A program made the translations under genes and the position numbers. Shown in pieces: positions 36,382 to 45,506 of a DNA stretch of 64,000 nt. The stretch is from Sneathiella chungangensis (GTDB lineage: Bacteria; Pseudomonadota; Alphaproteobacteria; Sneathiellales; Sneathiellaceae), in assembly GCF_009882935.1 (NCBI RefSeq), contig NZ_WTVA01000002.1, positions 124,001-188,000 of the forward strand. Direction: 5' to 3'. The notes beneath the pieces were generated by a model. The model saw only the letters and a list, made by a program, of their open reading frames with translations, was not told where the DNA came from and did not search any database. Position 1 is the stretch's first letter. The number at the start of each line of letters is the position of its first letter.

Positions 36382-37299
36382 CTAGCGGATCGAACGGAAG
36401 AAATCGTTGATCAGGCTGTTGGCGTCAACATCGTTGGAGGTGCGGCCAATAACGGTTTGCGGCAGATATTGCATCTTTCCGGGCCAAGTATGACCCCCAC
36501 CGACGATACGGTAAAGCCGGAGCGGCCCAGTTGGCGCGCAGTCGGGCCAGTCATACCGTTCAACACGGGTGTCGTCGTTGATATCCAGATCAGGCAACTG
36601 GGTAACCGTCGGAATCTCGCCGCACCGGTTGTGGTGACGCCAGAAGGCGATCGTCTCGGCGGTCGATGTTGCTGTCCCGCGGGAGCCCCATTTCGGGGCG
36701 ATGGCGCCACCGTCATAGGGAACGAGCGGGTCTTCGGTGCCGTTGAGATAGAGGACCGCAAGCGGTCGGGACGGGCGGCAACTTGCGATTAGTTCTGGTG
36801 TGAATTGGGCTGTGATGACCGCGACACCTGCGAAAAGCCCGGCCTGCTCGCAGGCCAAGCGCTGGCTCATATGTCCGCCATTCGACATTCCGGCGACAAA
36901 TATGCGGCTTTCGTCGACTCGGCCGGTTTCGGCAATTGTCTGGCGGATTGCCTTGAGGATAAAGCCAACATCATCGACACCCTGATAGGGTTCGCGGCCG
37001 TCGTTCCAGTGCCGGTTCAAACCGGAGGGATATATTACAATAAAGCCCGATTCCGACGCGAGCCGGTTGAACCGGGTGTACCGCATCATTGAGCCGCCGG
37101 CGCCGCCACCGCCGTGCAACAGCACGACCAGTTGGATCGGCTCATCTCCCTGCCGCACTAATGGTGGCACATAACGCAGATAGACGCGTTCAAGGCCGTC
37201 GTGCGTGAGTAGGTGGGTAGACAGGCCCTCCTCGGCAAAGGCGAGTGAAGGGAACAATATGCACATCACGATTGCTGCCAGTACCGCTATGCGGATCAT
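36382..37299 (-). CDS. Secreted PHB depolymerase-like esterase (LpqC family)
   Basis: The 305-residue protein has a signal peptide (MIRIAVLAAIVM ... AFA) and an alpha/beta hydrolase domain of the poly(3-hydroxybutyrate) depolymerase/feruloyl-esterase type. The oxyanion region is VVLLHGGGGAGG, the nucleophile Ser is in AGMSNGGHMS (about residue 138), the Asp in GTEDPLVPY and the His in GGGHTWPG. It is exported and should hydrolyse an ester. The ATG with GGGGAG nine bases upstream is chosen over an in-frame TTG. It stands as a single gene bounded by tRNA remnants D and E. Confidence 0.82.
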   Translation of the reverse strand: MIRIAVLAAIVMCILFPSLAFAEEGLSTHLLTHDGLERVYLRYVPPLVRQGDEPIQLVVLLHGGGGAGGSMMRYTRFNRLASESGFIVIYPSGLNRHWNDGREPYQGVDDVGFILKAIRQTIAETGRVDESRIFVAGMSNGGHMSQRLACEQAGLFAGVAVITAQFTPELIASCRPSRPLAVLYLNGTEDPLVPYDGGAIAPKWGSRGTATSTAETIAFWRHHNRCGEIPTVTQLPDLDINDDTRVERYDWPDCAPTGPLRLYRIVGGGHTWPGKMQYLPQTVIGRTSNDVDANSLINDFFRSIR

Positions 37300-37450
37300 G
37301 TTCTTGAACTCCCCGCTCAAAATACTTGCCCTACATTAGTCATGTAACAAGCATTCTGGAGCCAATCATAGCTATTTCTTGCCACCGACAGAACGGCAAA
37401 GACCCGACATGATTGATATCTCAGTTTCGTTTGGAAGTGCGCTGTCGACC

Positions 37451-37495
37451 GGAGCCGATAGGTGGCACCGAACTACTGGCAGGTTGATTGCGCAT
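37451..37495 (-). repeat. tRNA 3'-part remnant E
   Basis: On the minus strand it ends with CCTGCC, AGTAG, TTCGGTG, CCACC, TATCGGC, TCC. The T loop and 3' strand match remnant D with few changes, but the T stem has two mismatches and the anticodon arm is lost. It lies between the esterase gene and the CoA-transferase/TRAP island. Confidence 0.45.
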
Positions 37496-37508
37496 CGGCC
37501 TGACGAAA

Positions 37509-38711
37509 TTAAATAACCCCGTTATCTCGAAGCTCAGAAATTCTTTTTTCGCTCAATCCCAGCGATTTATAAACATCCTCGGTGTCTTGTCCATGGCGCG
37601 GGCCGGTACGGGAAACGGCACCGGGCATCTTCGCGTATTTCGGCGTAACAGCTTGCATGGCCACGGGACCAAGTTCCGGATCGTCGACCTTGATAATGGC
37701 GTCGCGGGCCTTAAACTGCTCGGAATTGAAGATGTCTTCAATCGAGAAGACAGGGCCGCCCGCGACACTGCCCGCCTTCATTTCCTCAAGGGCTTCTTTC
37801 TGCGACCGATCTGCGAACCAGGCGGAAATGATCTCATCCAATTCTTCCGAATTTTTCACCCTGTCGATGTTGCTCGCGAAGCGGGGATCGGCAATCAACT
37901 CAGGCCGGCTCATTTGGTGGGCAAAATTTTCGAAAATTGATTGAGCCGACGCACTTACGGAGATCCATTTACCGTCTTTTGAGCGATATATGTTACTGGG
38001 GCCGGCATATTGGCTTCGATTTCCGGATCTTTCTCTGACCTGCCCCAGTTGATCATATTCGATGGGGAGAAACTCGAGCAGACGAAACATAGATTCGACC
38101 AGGGATAAGTCAATGACTTCTCCGGGTGCGTCCGGATGTTTTGCCTTGTGCCAGCATGCCATAATGATTCCGAGTGCGCCAAAAATCCCGGTGGTCGCAT
38201 CCGCGATGGGAAAACCGATATGCATCGGTCCGCTCTCGGGATATCCGCAGAGATAGGTGAAGCCTGAAAAAGCTTCTGCGACACGTGCAAAACCCGGGCT
38301 TGTCGCATTGGGACCTGTTTGTCCATATCCGGATACGCGCAGGATAATAAGACCCGGGTGGCGCGCCTGAAGAACCTCGGGGGAGAGGCCGTATTTCTCC
38401 AGCGTACCGGGTCGGAAGTTTTCTACCAGAACATCGAAATTGCCGATGATGTCGAGCAACAGCTCACGGCCCTGAGGCTTTCGAACGTCAAGTGTAATTC
38501 CCTTTTTGTTGCGGTTCGTGACTTTCCACCAGAGCGGCTTACCATCCTTGTGCGGCGGCAGGTCACGCAGGGGATCCTCTCTATCCGGAAGTTCGACCTT
38601 CACGACTTCGGCGCCGAAATCAGCTAATAGGGTGGCGGCCATGGGCGCCGCCAGCATTGTTGCCAGATCGAGTATTTTAAGACCAGAGAGAAGCTGTGGC
38701 TTATTATTCAT
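37509..38711 (-). CDS. CaiB/BaiF family CoA-transferase
   Basis: The 400-residue cytoplasmic enzyme is a family III CoA-transferase. It shows the N-terminal LSGLKILDLATMLAAPMAA, the ADFGAEVVKVE signature, NKKGITLD, and the region GFPIADATTGIFGALG, whose Asp is the acyl carrier in this family. It would transfer CoA between an acyl-CoA and a carboxylic acid, activating a substrate for breakdown. The ATG with AGGGAC five bases away is chosen over an in-frame ATG nine codons upstream inside the IclR gene. It follows the IclR gene by 7 bases and is divergent from the TAXI transporter genes, so it probably activates the acid brought in by that transporter. Confidence 0.88.
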   Translation of the reverse strand: MNNKPQLLSGLKILDLATMLAAPMAATLLADFGAEVVKVELPDREDPLRDLPPHKDGKPLWWKVTNRNKKGITLDVRKPQGRELLLDIIGNFDVLVENFRPGTLEKYGLSPEVLQARHPGLIILRVSGYGQTGPNATSPGFARVAEAFSGFTYLCGYPESGPMHIGFPIADATTGIFGALGIIMACWHKAKHPDAPGEVIDLSLVESMFRLLEFLPIEYDQLGQVRERSGNRSQYAGPSNIYRSKDGKWISVSASAQSIFENFAHQMSRPELIADPRFASNIDRVKNSEELDEIISAWFADRSQKEALEEMKAGSVAGGPVFSIEDIFNSEQFKARDAIIKVDDPELGPVAMQAVTPKYAKMPGAVSRTGPRHGQDTEDVYKSLGLSEKRISELRDNGVI

Positions 38712-38718
38712 TTTGTCC

Positions 38719-39504
38719 CTATCTGTTGATGGAGTCATATTCTTTGCCGATCAATTTTGCGGCTTTCATTGCGGCCGGAGCGCATTTGTCTCGGTAGGAT
38801 TTATTGTATCTGTTGCGGGGCATCGCGATCGCAATCGCCGCGATTACGTCACCTTCTTTGTTATATACGGGCGCGGCGACGCCCGACGCCTCTTCGGCCC
38901 ATTCCCCTTGCGCTGTGCCCCATCCGTTTTTCTTTATGAAATCCAGCCGGCTCAGGAGAACCTCCTTCGTCAGGCCGTATTCCTTGGAAATCGGATCTGT
39001 CTCAAGGAATGCGAAGAGTGCCTCTCGCTCCTGTTCCTTCATTCCTGATACAAGGCAGGCACCTGATCCGCTCAAATAGACGCGATTACGCCGTCCGACT
39101 TCCATGACGTACCGAACCGGCTGGAGGCTGGCCTCGGTAGCGATGACAACACGATCCCAGCCTTCCCGAACAAGAATAGTCGCTGTTTCGCCGGTTTCCT
39201 CTCGGGCCTCGCGCAAATATTTCCTCGATATTTCCGCAAGGCCGTCGCGATCGAGCATCGTATCCACGAGTGCCAGGCAGCCAAACGAGAGGGAATAGCG
39301 GTCGTTCGATGGGTCCTGAACGAGCAATCCCTCATGCGCCAAAGTTCTGGCAAGACGAAATGTGGTGACCTTGTTGAGGCCGAGCTCATCGGTCAATTCT
39401 TTTAGAGACATGTCTCTGCTGCCGCCCTTAAAGGCTCTTAATACGGCGACTGCGCGGCTGACCGTTTGCAGATATTGCGTCGGATATGTCTTCGCCGATT
39501 TCAA
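38719..39504 (-). CDS. IclR family transcriptional regulator
   Basis: The 261-residue protein has an N-terminal winged helix-turn-helix (about residues 12-70, with LKELTDELGLNKVTTFRLARTL) and a C-terminal IclR effector domain (about 85-255, with TATILVREGWDRVVI and SGVAAPVYNKEGDVIAA). The start chosen is a TTG with AGGAG upstream; a longer TTG start adds 14 residues. It is co-transcribed with the CoA-transferase gene and divergent from the TAXI-TRAP genes, and should control both in response to the transported acid or a product. Confidence 0.85.
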   Translation of the reverse strand: MKSAKTYPTQYLQTVSRAVAVLRAFKGGSRDMSLKELTDELGLNKVTTFRLARTLAHEGLLVQDPSNDRYSLSFGCLALVDTMLDRDGLAEISRKYLREAREETGETATILVREGWDRVVIATEASLQPVRYVMEVGRRNRVYLSGSGACLVSGMKEQEREALFAFLETDPISKEYGLTKEVLLSRLDFIKKNGWGTAQGEWAEEASGVAAPVYNKEGDVIAAIAIAMPRNRYNKSYRDKCAPAAMKAAKLIGKEYDSINR

Positions 39505-39550
39505 AATAGCTTCTCCTGCATGTTTTCTCGCAATCTTTCGGTGCAATCAA

Positions 39551-39567
39551 ATGACGCCGCGGGTCAT
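39551..39567. promoter_or_regulatory. Palindrome, possible IclR operator
   Basis: ATGAC and GTCAT form a perfect inverted repeat around a 7-base GC-rich centre, between the divergent IclR and TAXI genes. IclR proteins bind such palindromes near their own promoters. Confidence 0.4.
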
Positions 39568-39582
39568 GTCAAGTGATGGTTC

Positions 39583-39610
39583 TTGACTATACTAACCATT
39601 TTGCGATAGT
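39583..39610 (+). promoter_or_regulatory. Possible promoter of the TAXI-TRAP genes
   Basis: TTGACT at 39583-39588 and GATAGT at 39605-39610 are spaced by 16 bases and lie about 85 bases before the ATG of the binding-protein gene. The -35 matches the consensus well, the -10 only partly. Confidence 0.35.
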
Positions 39611-39695
39611 ATTTCAATATAAGATACATCATTACATATAATGAAACAAAAGGCAAGGCTATACAGCTTAAACCGATATCTTTGAGGAGGAAAAC

Positions 39696-40688
39696 ATGAA
39701 GATTGTTAGACATATGTTTGTGGGCGCGACTTTGCTGCTTACTCTCGCGGCGCCTTCGGCATTTGCGGACGACCACCCCATTAATATTCCATCGGGTCCA
39801 TTTGGAACGGGGAGCAACACCCTAAGCGGAGCGATGGAGCAAATTTCGAAAAAGACGGATGCAAAGGTTCAGGTCGTCGCTGCGGAAAGCCCGGGGTTGG
39901 TATTTAATTTGAAGCAACTCAAGGCAGAACCGGGAACCAAGGCGGATACCCTTACGCCCTATACTTTCGGCCTTGCCTATCTTGCGGAGAACGGTCTGAA
40001 GCCGTTTAGTGAACCGACACCGGCACCGAAACTCCTGGCGACGTATTTGTTGGGGTCTGTCTGGTTGGCGACATTGGACGAGAATATCAAGGAGCCCAAA
40101 GATCTGATAGGCAAGCGCGTTGGATTGGGCCGCCCTCCGCAAATCTTGTGGACAATTGAACCCGAACTGATCATCAAGCATGGCTGGGGACTCGACGGAC
40201 AAATTGATATTGAATATTTGGGAACCAAACAAGCCGCTCAGGCATTGCTGGATGGAACTGTCGATGCCGCAATCATCGGTGGATATGCTGATCCGATTAA
40301 CAAGACCTTCAGTCCAAGCCCGCAAACATTGACAGTTATTGGTAGCGGAAAATCGCTCTATCACATTCCGTGGGGAGAAGAGGCGGTTGCAAAGACCATT
40401 GCCGCTGGCGTCGGGATTAACGAAATTACGATCCCAAAAGATGCCGTCGCTGGCGTAAATGCGGACATGGCCGGCTTTTTTGACCCTATTGCATGGGGTG
40501 CCTATCCCGAGATGCCAGATGAAACTGCCTACGAAATTACAAAAATGATCATCGACAATGTTGGCAAGTTTAAGGAATATCATGCGTTGGGGAAATTGAT
40601 GTCGCGCGAGTCTCTCGCCTACGGCGTTGATCCTGCCAAGATACATCCAGGTGCGCTCCGTGCGTATAAAGAAGCAGGCTTGAAATAA
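39696..40688 (+). CDS. TAXI family TRAP transporter solute-binding protein
   Basis: The 330-residue protein has a signal peptide (MKIVRHMFVGATLLLTLAAPSAFA) and a TAXI-type periplasmic binding domain with the early GPFGTGSNTLSGAMEQI segment. It captures a substrate, probably an organic acid, and delivers it to the fused membrane permease encoded next. GAGGAGG precedes the ATG. The gene follows a divergent promoter region shared with the IclR/CoA-transferase genes. A strong hairpin lies between this gene and the permease gene. Confidence 0.85.
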   Translation: MKIVRHMFVGATLLLTLAAPSAFADDHPINIPSGPFGTGSNTLSGAMEQISKKTDAKVQVVAAESPGLVFNLKQLKAEPGTKADTLTPYTFGLAYLAENGLKPFSEPTPAPKLLATYLLGSVWLATLDENIKEPKDLIGKRVGLGRPPQILWTIEPELIIKHGWGLDGQIDIEYLGTKQAAQALLDGTVDAAIIGGYADPINKTFSPSPQTLTVIGSGKSLYHIPWGEEAVAKTIAAGVGINEITIPKDAVAGVNADMAGFFDPIAWGAYPEMPDETAYEITKMIIDNVGKFKEYHALGKLMSRESLAYGVDPAKIHPGALRAYKEAGLK

Positions 40689-40708
40689 AATAAAAATGTA
40701 ATGCGCCT

Positions 40709-40732
40709 CCCGTCGGTAGCATAGCCGACGGG
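40709..40732 (+). terminator. Intra-operon hairpin between binding protein and permease genes
   Basis: CCCGTCGG and CCGACGGG form a perfect 8-bp stem with an 8-base loop, directly after the binding-protein gene. There is no T-run, so it more likely reduces read-through or stabilises the upstream mRNA than ends transcription, giving more binding protein than permease. Confidence 0.6.
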
Positions 40733-40762
40733 ACGGCCAGCCTTAAACTTGGGGGATCCTTC

Positions 40763-42661
40763 ATGGATAAAGGGTTTGATCGTGTGATCAGAATAGCGGT
40801 CTATGTCGTCGCCTTGGCGATGGTGGCGTATCATATGCTTAGCGCTTATGGAATTCTGATTGGCAGCATTGAGCATCAAACTGTACATCTGGCCTTTATT
40901 TTTGGATTGACCTTTCTTGTCGTTGTCCGCTCGGCAGGCGGGCCGCTCCGGCGCCTTATCTACCTCGCATTCCTTGCTGGCGGCCTGTTTGTCACAGCAT
41001 ATGTGTATGTCAATCTTGATACCCTGGAACAAAATGTGGGGTTCCCCGCCCCGACGGATATCGCAGTCGGCATCCTTATGATTTTCCTCACCTTTGAAGG
41101 AACGCGGCAGGCTTGGGGATGGATTTTGCCTATTGTTGCCTTTGTCTTTGTCGCGTATTTCCTGTTCGGTCACTATCTCGGTGGTCCCCTCTACCACCGG
41201 CAATTCTCGCTGGGTTACGTAATTTCATATTTGTCGATCGGATTTTCGGGAATTTATGGCACGTTTCTTTCTATCTCAGCCAACCAGATATTCCTGTTTG
41301 TTGTATTCGGCAGCATGATGGGACTTCTACGGATCAATGATTTTCTGTATGAGCTCGGCAAGCTTGTTGGCCGGCGTGTCGCTGGTGGCCCGGGCCAGAC
41401 TGCAGTTGTCTCCAGCTCGCTTATTGGCATGGTTTCCGGCGCGGCGGTTGCAAATGTTGCCATCACCGGCGCCTTCACGATCCCTTATATGAAGCGGGCG
41501 GGATATTCCGCTCCCCTTGCTGGCGCGATCGAAGCAACCGCATCCACCGGCGGACAATTAATGCCTCCGGTCATGGGCGCGGCGGCATTTCTGATGGCCT
41601 TTTTTGTGGGGGTTCCCTACACCGATATCATGATTGCCGGCCTTATTCCGGCAATATTGTTCTATATCGGCGTGATGCTGTCGGTCCAGTTTGCCTCCAC
41701 TGCGGCCGGTATTAAAGCTCCGCGAGAGATGCCCGATTGGTCGGTTATTCGGCGCGGTCTCCCGATGTTTATTATTCCTGTCGCTATTCTAACGGGCTTG
41801 CTTTTGTTTCGTTTCAGTCCGGCCTACGCCGCATTCTGGGCTATATGTACGGTTGTTGTGTTGAGCTTTTTTCGATCAGGTGGTCGGCCCACCGCTTCGG
41901 AGTTTCTTGAGGCCGTCACAGATGGCGCAATTGTCGGTGCGCAGATTGGCGTCTCCCTTTGTATCGTCGGGTTGATCTCGCAGACGCTGATAACGACCGG
42001 CCTAGGTGGTAAGATTGCTGGCCTCGTTGAAGTATTTAGCGCTGGCAATATTGTTATCGGCTTGCTGCTGACGATGATCGTCTCGCTTATTTTAGGATGC
42101 GGGGTTCCCCCGGTCGCTGCATATAGTCTTGTTGCCCTCGTCGCGATTCCCACCATCATAAAAATGGGAGTGCCGGTCATGGCCGCGCATTTTTTCTGCT
42201 TTTATTTCGCGATCATTTCCGCGGTTACACCGCCGGTTGCCATGGGCGCATTGGCCGCCTCGGCCATTGCCAAGGCGAATTACTTCGCCACTGCGATGAA
42301 AGCGTTTAAGCTTTCACTCGCCGGATTTATCATTCCTTTCTTTATCGTCTTCAACCCGGCAATGACCTTGCAAAGCACAGATATGTTAAATGCGGTTATG
42401 TCGATTATCGCAATATTCGTTGTTTTGGCCGTGGGGACAGCGTTGCTTTATGGCACTGGTGCCGTTCGCTTTAGCGGACGGGATTGGCTGTTTGGACTTG
42501 TCGCGGTGGGAGCCAGCATTGCTTACGCATTGTGCCGCAACATTTTATCCGCAGAAATTGAACTGGTCCTGTTTTTGATCGGATTAGCATTTGCCGTGTT
42601 ATTATTTATGTCGCAACTTCGTCAGAAACGCATGGTTGTTATTGATCCAGCCCTGGGGTGA
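40763..42661 (+). CDS. TRAP transporter fused 4TM-12TM permease
   Basis: The 632-residue inner-membrane protein combines the small (DctQ-like, about residues 1-125) and large (DctM-like, from about 125) subunits, as usual in TAXI-type TRAP systems. It has about 17 hydrophobic segments; typical DctM motifs are GGPGQTAVVSSSLIGMVSGAAVANVAITGAFTIP split around residues 210-240 and ASTGGQLMPPVMGAAAFLMA. It works as a secondary, ion-driven importer together with the preceding binding protein. Confidence 0.88.
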   Translation: MDKGFDRVIRIAVYVVALAMVAYHMLSAYGILIGSIEHQTVHLAFIFGLTFLVVVRSAGGPLRRLIYLAFLAGGLFVTAYVYVNLDTLEQNVGFPAPTDIAVGILMIFLTFEGTRQAWGWILPIVAFVFVAYFLFGHYLGGPLYHRQFSLGYVISYLSIGFSGIYGTFLSISANQIFLFVVFGSMMGLLRINDFLYELGKLVGRRVAGGPGQTAVVSSSLIGMVSGAAVANVAITGAFTIPYMKRAGYSAPLAGAIEATASTGGQLMPPVMGAAAFLMAFFVGVPYTDIMIAGLIPAILFYIGVMLSVQFASTAAGIKAPREMPDWSVIRRGLPMFIIPVAILTGLLLFRFSPAYAAFWAICTVVVLSFFRSGGRPTASEFLEAVTDGAIVGAQIGVSLCIVGLISQTLITTGLGGKIAGLVEVFSAGNIVIGLLLTMIVSLILGCGVPPVAAYSLVALVAIPTIIKMGVPVMAAHFFCFYFAIISAVTPPVAMGALAASAIAKANYFATAMKAFKLSLAGFIIPFFIVFNPAMTLQSTDMLNAVMSIIAIFVVLAVGTALLYGTGAVRFSGRDWLFGLVAVGASIAYALCRNILSAEIELVLFLIGLAFAVLLFMSQLRQKRMVVIDPALG

Positions 42662-42841
42662 TGACCATCGCGGGTGATCTGAGGCGATGCCTTAGCAATA
42701 CCGGAGTGGTTTTTCATTCAGGGAAAGTAGGAAATGACAAAAGGGACGTTAAGCTATTTTCTTCTGACAATGCCGCAATTAGGTCAAAAGTACCGCCGAT
42801 GGCTCCAATAAAACGTACCCCTTTGACACAACTCTGTCAGG

Positions 42842-43639
42842 TCACAAGCTATTTAGCCAGATATTGAGATTCATTCCTGCTTCGGCGCCTGAGCGACGGG
42901 CATGGTTATTGGCTTTTGATATAATTCCAGTCTCGAAAGCGGATCGGGCATCACCAATCCGGGCGCTTTCATGGGAAACGGTGACAGCGGCCACATGGCG
43001 ATCGTCAAGTGCCGGCAAACGCGATATTCCGACTTCATCGGAAAGCACGCCTGCGTCGTTAAAAACAGCGACATGGGCAACCACTTTCAAGGCCCTGGTC
43101 GCATCTCCCCCAATGAGTCCACCGTGTGACCCGGTCACAATAATCTTGTTTGTATCATCGGGCATAACCAGTGATGCCGAGTCGACCAGTACCACTGGAT
43201 GGTTATTTCCTTCCAGCCGGAATTCGTGTCGCGTTTCCTGAATTTGCGGTAAGCAACCATTAGGCACGGGAGCAAGCGCCAATGCCTCTAAAGCCGCCTG
43301 AACTGACATGCCGGATTTTACACCACAAGACGCGGCAATGGAATTTGCCAAACTAATGAGTCCCCGATCATAAGCATCTTGAGCGGAGCCAATCAGGCAG
43401 CTTTGGCAGTCAACCGCCGCCGCCGCCATCCCGATTTCCGCCAGCGCCAAAACGCCGGCAACGCCAGCCTGATCAAGCCCTATCCCGGCATCATTAAATA
43501 TCACAGAGCGAATGCCTGCTGCAGAGGCCAAAGCTGCTGGATACATGCCGCCGTGAGAGCCGGAAACCACAACCTGGCCTCGTATGCCGTCATGTGTGTC
43601 TGTAATTGAGTCGAGCAAAACTGGTTTGTTTGTCATCAA
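42842..43639 (-). CDS. Unknown protein made of two homologous halves
   Basis: The 265-residue protein consists of two repeats of about 95 residues (about 18-112 and 165-258). Each contains the same landmarks in order: V-SGSHGG or V-TGSHGG, then FNDAG, then a run with AAAV or AAVTV, a IGSAQDAYDRGLIS or IGDARSAFETGIIS motif, then A-N--A---G---GM. There is no signal peptide or membrane helix, so it should be cytoplasmic. I recognise no named family, and the conserved Gly-Ser-His-Gly-Gly loops suggest an active or binding site in each half. It lies between the TAXI operon and the second IclR gene in a catabolic island, so an enzymatic step in this pathway is possible. Confidence 0.7.
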   Translation of the reverse strand: MMTNKPVLLDSITDTHDGIRGQVVVSGSHGGMYPAALASAAGIRSVIFNDAGIGLDQAGVAGVLALAEIGMAAAAVDCQSCLIGSAQDAYDRGLISLANSIAASCGVKSGMSVQAALEALALAPVPNGCLPQIQETRHEFRLEGNNHPVVLVDSASLVMPDDTNKIIVTGSHGGLIGGDATRALKVVAHVAVFNDAGVLSDEVGISRLPALDDRHVAAVTVSHESARIGDARSAFETGIISKANNHARRSGAEAGMNLNIWLNSL

Positions 43640-43728
43640 TCCACCCTACAGTCCTTGACTCTTTGCTTCAATAAGTTTCAAATAACAGAATAATAAATTC
43701 CGATAAACGGAATATGTGGGAGAGGGGT

Positions 43729-44511
43729 ATGGCAAGTATTGTGGCGCCGAAAGGTTCTATAGCGCGTGCCGCACGCGTTTTGGATGTGTTGTCTCTGGCG
43801 CCGGATGGCGCGGATCTTACGGAAATCGTAGCAAGATCCAATTTCACGAAAACAACGACATTTCGGGTACTCGCGTCTTTGCGCGATGTCAATTACGTCT
43901 ATCAGGATCCTGCGAGCCGCGTTTACCGTTTAGGGTCGAAGCTGGCTGAGCTGGCTCGGAATGCGGAGCGTATTGACGTTGGCGCGCTTGCTGAGCGAGG
44001 CATGAAACGATTGGCGGAAATGTCTGAAGACACCGTTTTCCTGTCCGTCCCGGAAGGTGCCTCGGCGATTTGCGTAAGTCGAACAGTTGGCGCGTTTCCG
44101 ATCCGCACACTGACCCTCGATAAAGGAGACCGCAGACCATTGGGGGTCGGCGCTGGTTCCTTGGCGCTATTTTGCTCATTACCGGAGGAGCAAAGGACCG
44201 CCATGTGCCGGGTAAACCAGAACTGGTTGGCTGATTACGGCGTAACGGAAGACGATCTGGCTATTGCATATAATTTTTTCCAGTCGAATGGGTATGCCCT
44301 CAATAAAGGGGGGGTCGTCAGTGGTATGAGTGCCATTGCAGTCCCCGTCGTAACGGCCAGTGGCCGGCTTGTAGCGGCCTTGGCGATAGGAGCGATCAAC
44401 GAGCGGATGGAACAGGCGCGCATTGATGACATCCTGCTCCCGGGTTTGAGAAGAGAGGCGCGGCGGCTTGCCGATCGTCTGACTGCTTTCGAGAAGGAGC
44501 AAAGTTCATGA
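43729..44511 (+). CDS. IclR family transcriptional regulator
   Basis: The 260-residue regulator has an N-terminal winged helix-turn-helix (about residues 8-65, with LTEIVARSNFTKTTTFRVLASL) and a C-terminal IclR effector domain (about 80-250, with DTVFLSVPEGASAICV and MSAIAVPVVTASGRLVAAL). GAGAGGGG stands before the ATG at 43729, which is preferred to an ATG five codons upstream. Its stop overlaps the E1 alpha start (ATGA), so it is the first gene of a long operon with the E1 pair, the ThDP enzyme and the DctPQM transporter, which it probably regulates. Confidence 0.86.
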   Translation: MASIVAPKGSIARAARVLDVLSLAPDGADLTEIVARSNFTKTTTFRVLASLRDVNYVYQDPASRVYRLGSKLAELARNAERIDVGALAERGMKRLAEMSEDTVFLSVPEGASAICVSRTVGAFPIRTLTLDKGDRRPLGVGAGSLALFCSLPEEQRTAMCRVNQNWLADYGVTEDDLAIAYNFFQSNGYALNKGGVVSGMSAIAVPVVTASGRLVAALAIGAINERMEQARIDDILLPGLRREARRLADRLTAFEKEQSS

Positions 44512-45506
44512 CTTCTGCGGGCCATAATTACGAACGCGGACGGTCGTTACTTCAGATGATGGAGCGTATCCGCGCCTTCGAGGAACAAGCCTGTCTGGCG
44601 GCTGAGCGGGACAAGCTGGTGCTTGGCGCTATTCATCCTTCCATTGGTCAGGAAGCAGTGGCCGCCGGAATCATGCATAATCTTTCGAAAGAAGATATTT
44701 TACTTTCAACGCATCGTGGTCACGGTCATACGCTTGCGAAGGGAGCCAGTTCTCTTGCGATGATGCGTGAGTTGCTGGGGCGGGAAGGCGGCTGTTGCGG
44801 CGGAAAGGGCGGCTCCATGCATATCGCCGATTTCAGTGTCGGCATGCTCGGTGCAAATGGTGTTGTCGGCGCCAATATTACGATTGCAGCCGGTGCCGCA
44901 CACGCCATCCGGCTATTGGGTGATAACAGGATTGTGGTCGATATTTTCGGCGATGGTGCCGTAAATCGTGGCCCATTTCTAGAGGGTATAAACTGGGCTG
45001 TCGTTTTCAAACTTCCCATTCTTTTTGTTTGTGAGGACAATCAATATTCGGCGACGACCAAAACGAAAACCATGACGGGGGGTGACGGCGCTGCTGCGCG
45101 TGCTGCTTCGTTGGGGATGCGATCAACAGTTGTCGATGGAAATGACGTCGAAGCAATCGCGGATACGATGACCGATATTGCGGCGCGACTGCGCGACGGC
45201 GGGCCACCGGAATTCCTTCACGCAAAAACATATCGCCGTATGGGACATACGTCATTTGATCCAGCGGCATATCGTCCAGAAGGCGAGGCCGTTGAAGAAG
45301 AGAAAAAGAATGACCCGATTGAGCGACAGCGCGCGATTCTGCGGGCAGTCGGCATGACCGAGGACGACATACAACTACTGCATCAGAATGCGCAAAAAGA
45401 GATGATAGACATACTTCAGAAAGCGGCAGGCACTCCCTTTCCCGCAAGCGACACGGCCTTTATCGACGTGCAGGATATTGGTAGTCCTGCGGTGGAGGCA
45501 TATTGA
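44508..45506 (+). CDS. 2-oxo acid (acetoin/pyruvate-type) dehydrogenase E1 alpha subunit
   Basis: The 332-residue protein is the thiamine-diphosphate-binding alpha chain of a heterotetrameric E1. The ThDP motif runs from GDGAVNRG (about residue 148) to about NQYSA; the HRGHGHTLAKG segment (about 66-76) and GGKGGSMHIAD near 98 are typical of the acetoin and pyruvate dehydrogenase alpha chains. It should decarboxylate a 2-oxo acid or cleave an acetoin-like compound together with the beta chain encoded next. It is coupled to both neighbours (ATGA before, TGATG after). No E2 or E3 gene follows, so it must use subunits encoded elsewhere or work without them. Confidence 0.87.
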   Translation: MTSAGHNYERGRSLLQMMERIRAFEEQACLAAERDKLVLGAIHPSIGQEAVAAGIMHNLSKEDILLSTHRGHGHTLAKGASSLAMMRELLGREGGCCGGKGGSMHIADFSVGMLGANGVVGANITIAAGAAHAIRLLGDNRIVVDIFGDGAVNRGPFLEGINWAVVFKLPILFVCEDNQYSATTKTKTMTGGDGAAARAASLGMRSTVVDGNDVEAIADTMTDIAARLRDGGPPEFLHAKTYRRMGHTSFDPAAYRPEGEAVEEEKKNDPIERQRAILRAVGMTEDDIQLLHQNAQKEMIDILQKAAGTPFPASDTAFIDVQDIGSPAVEAY

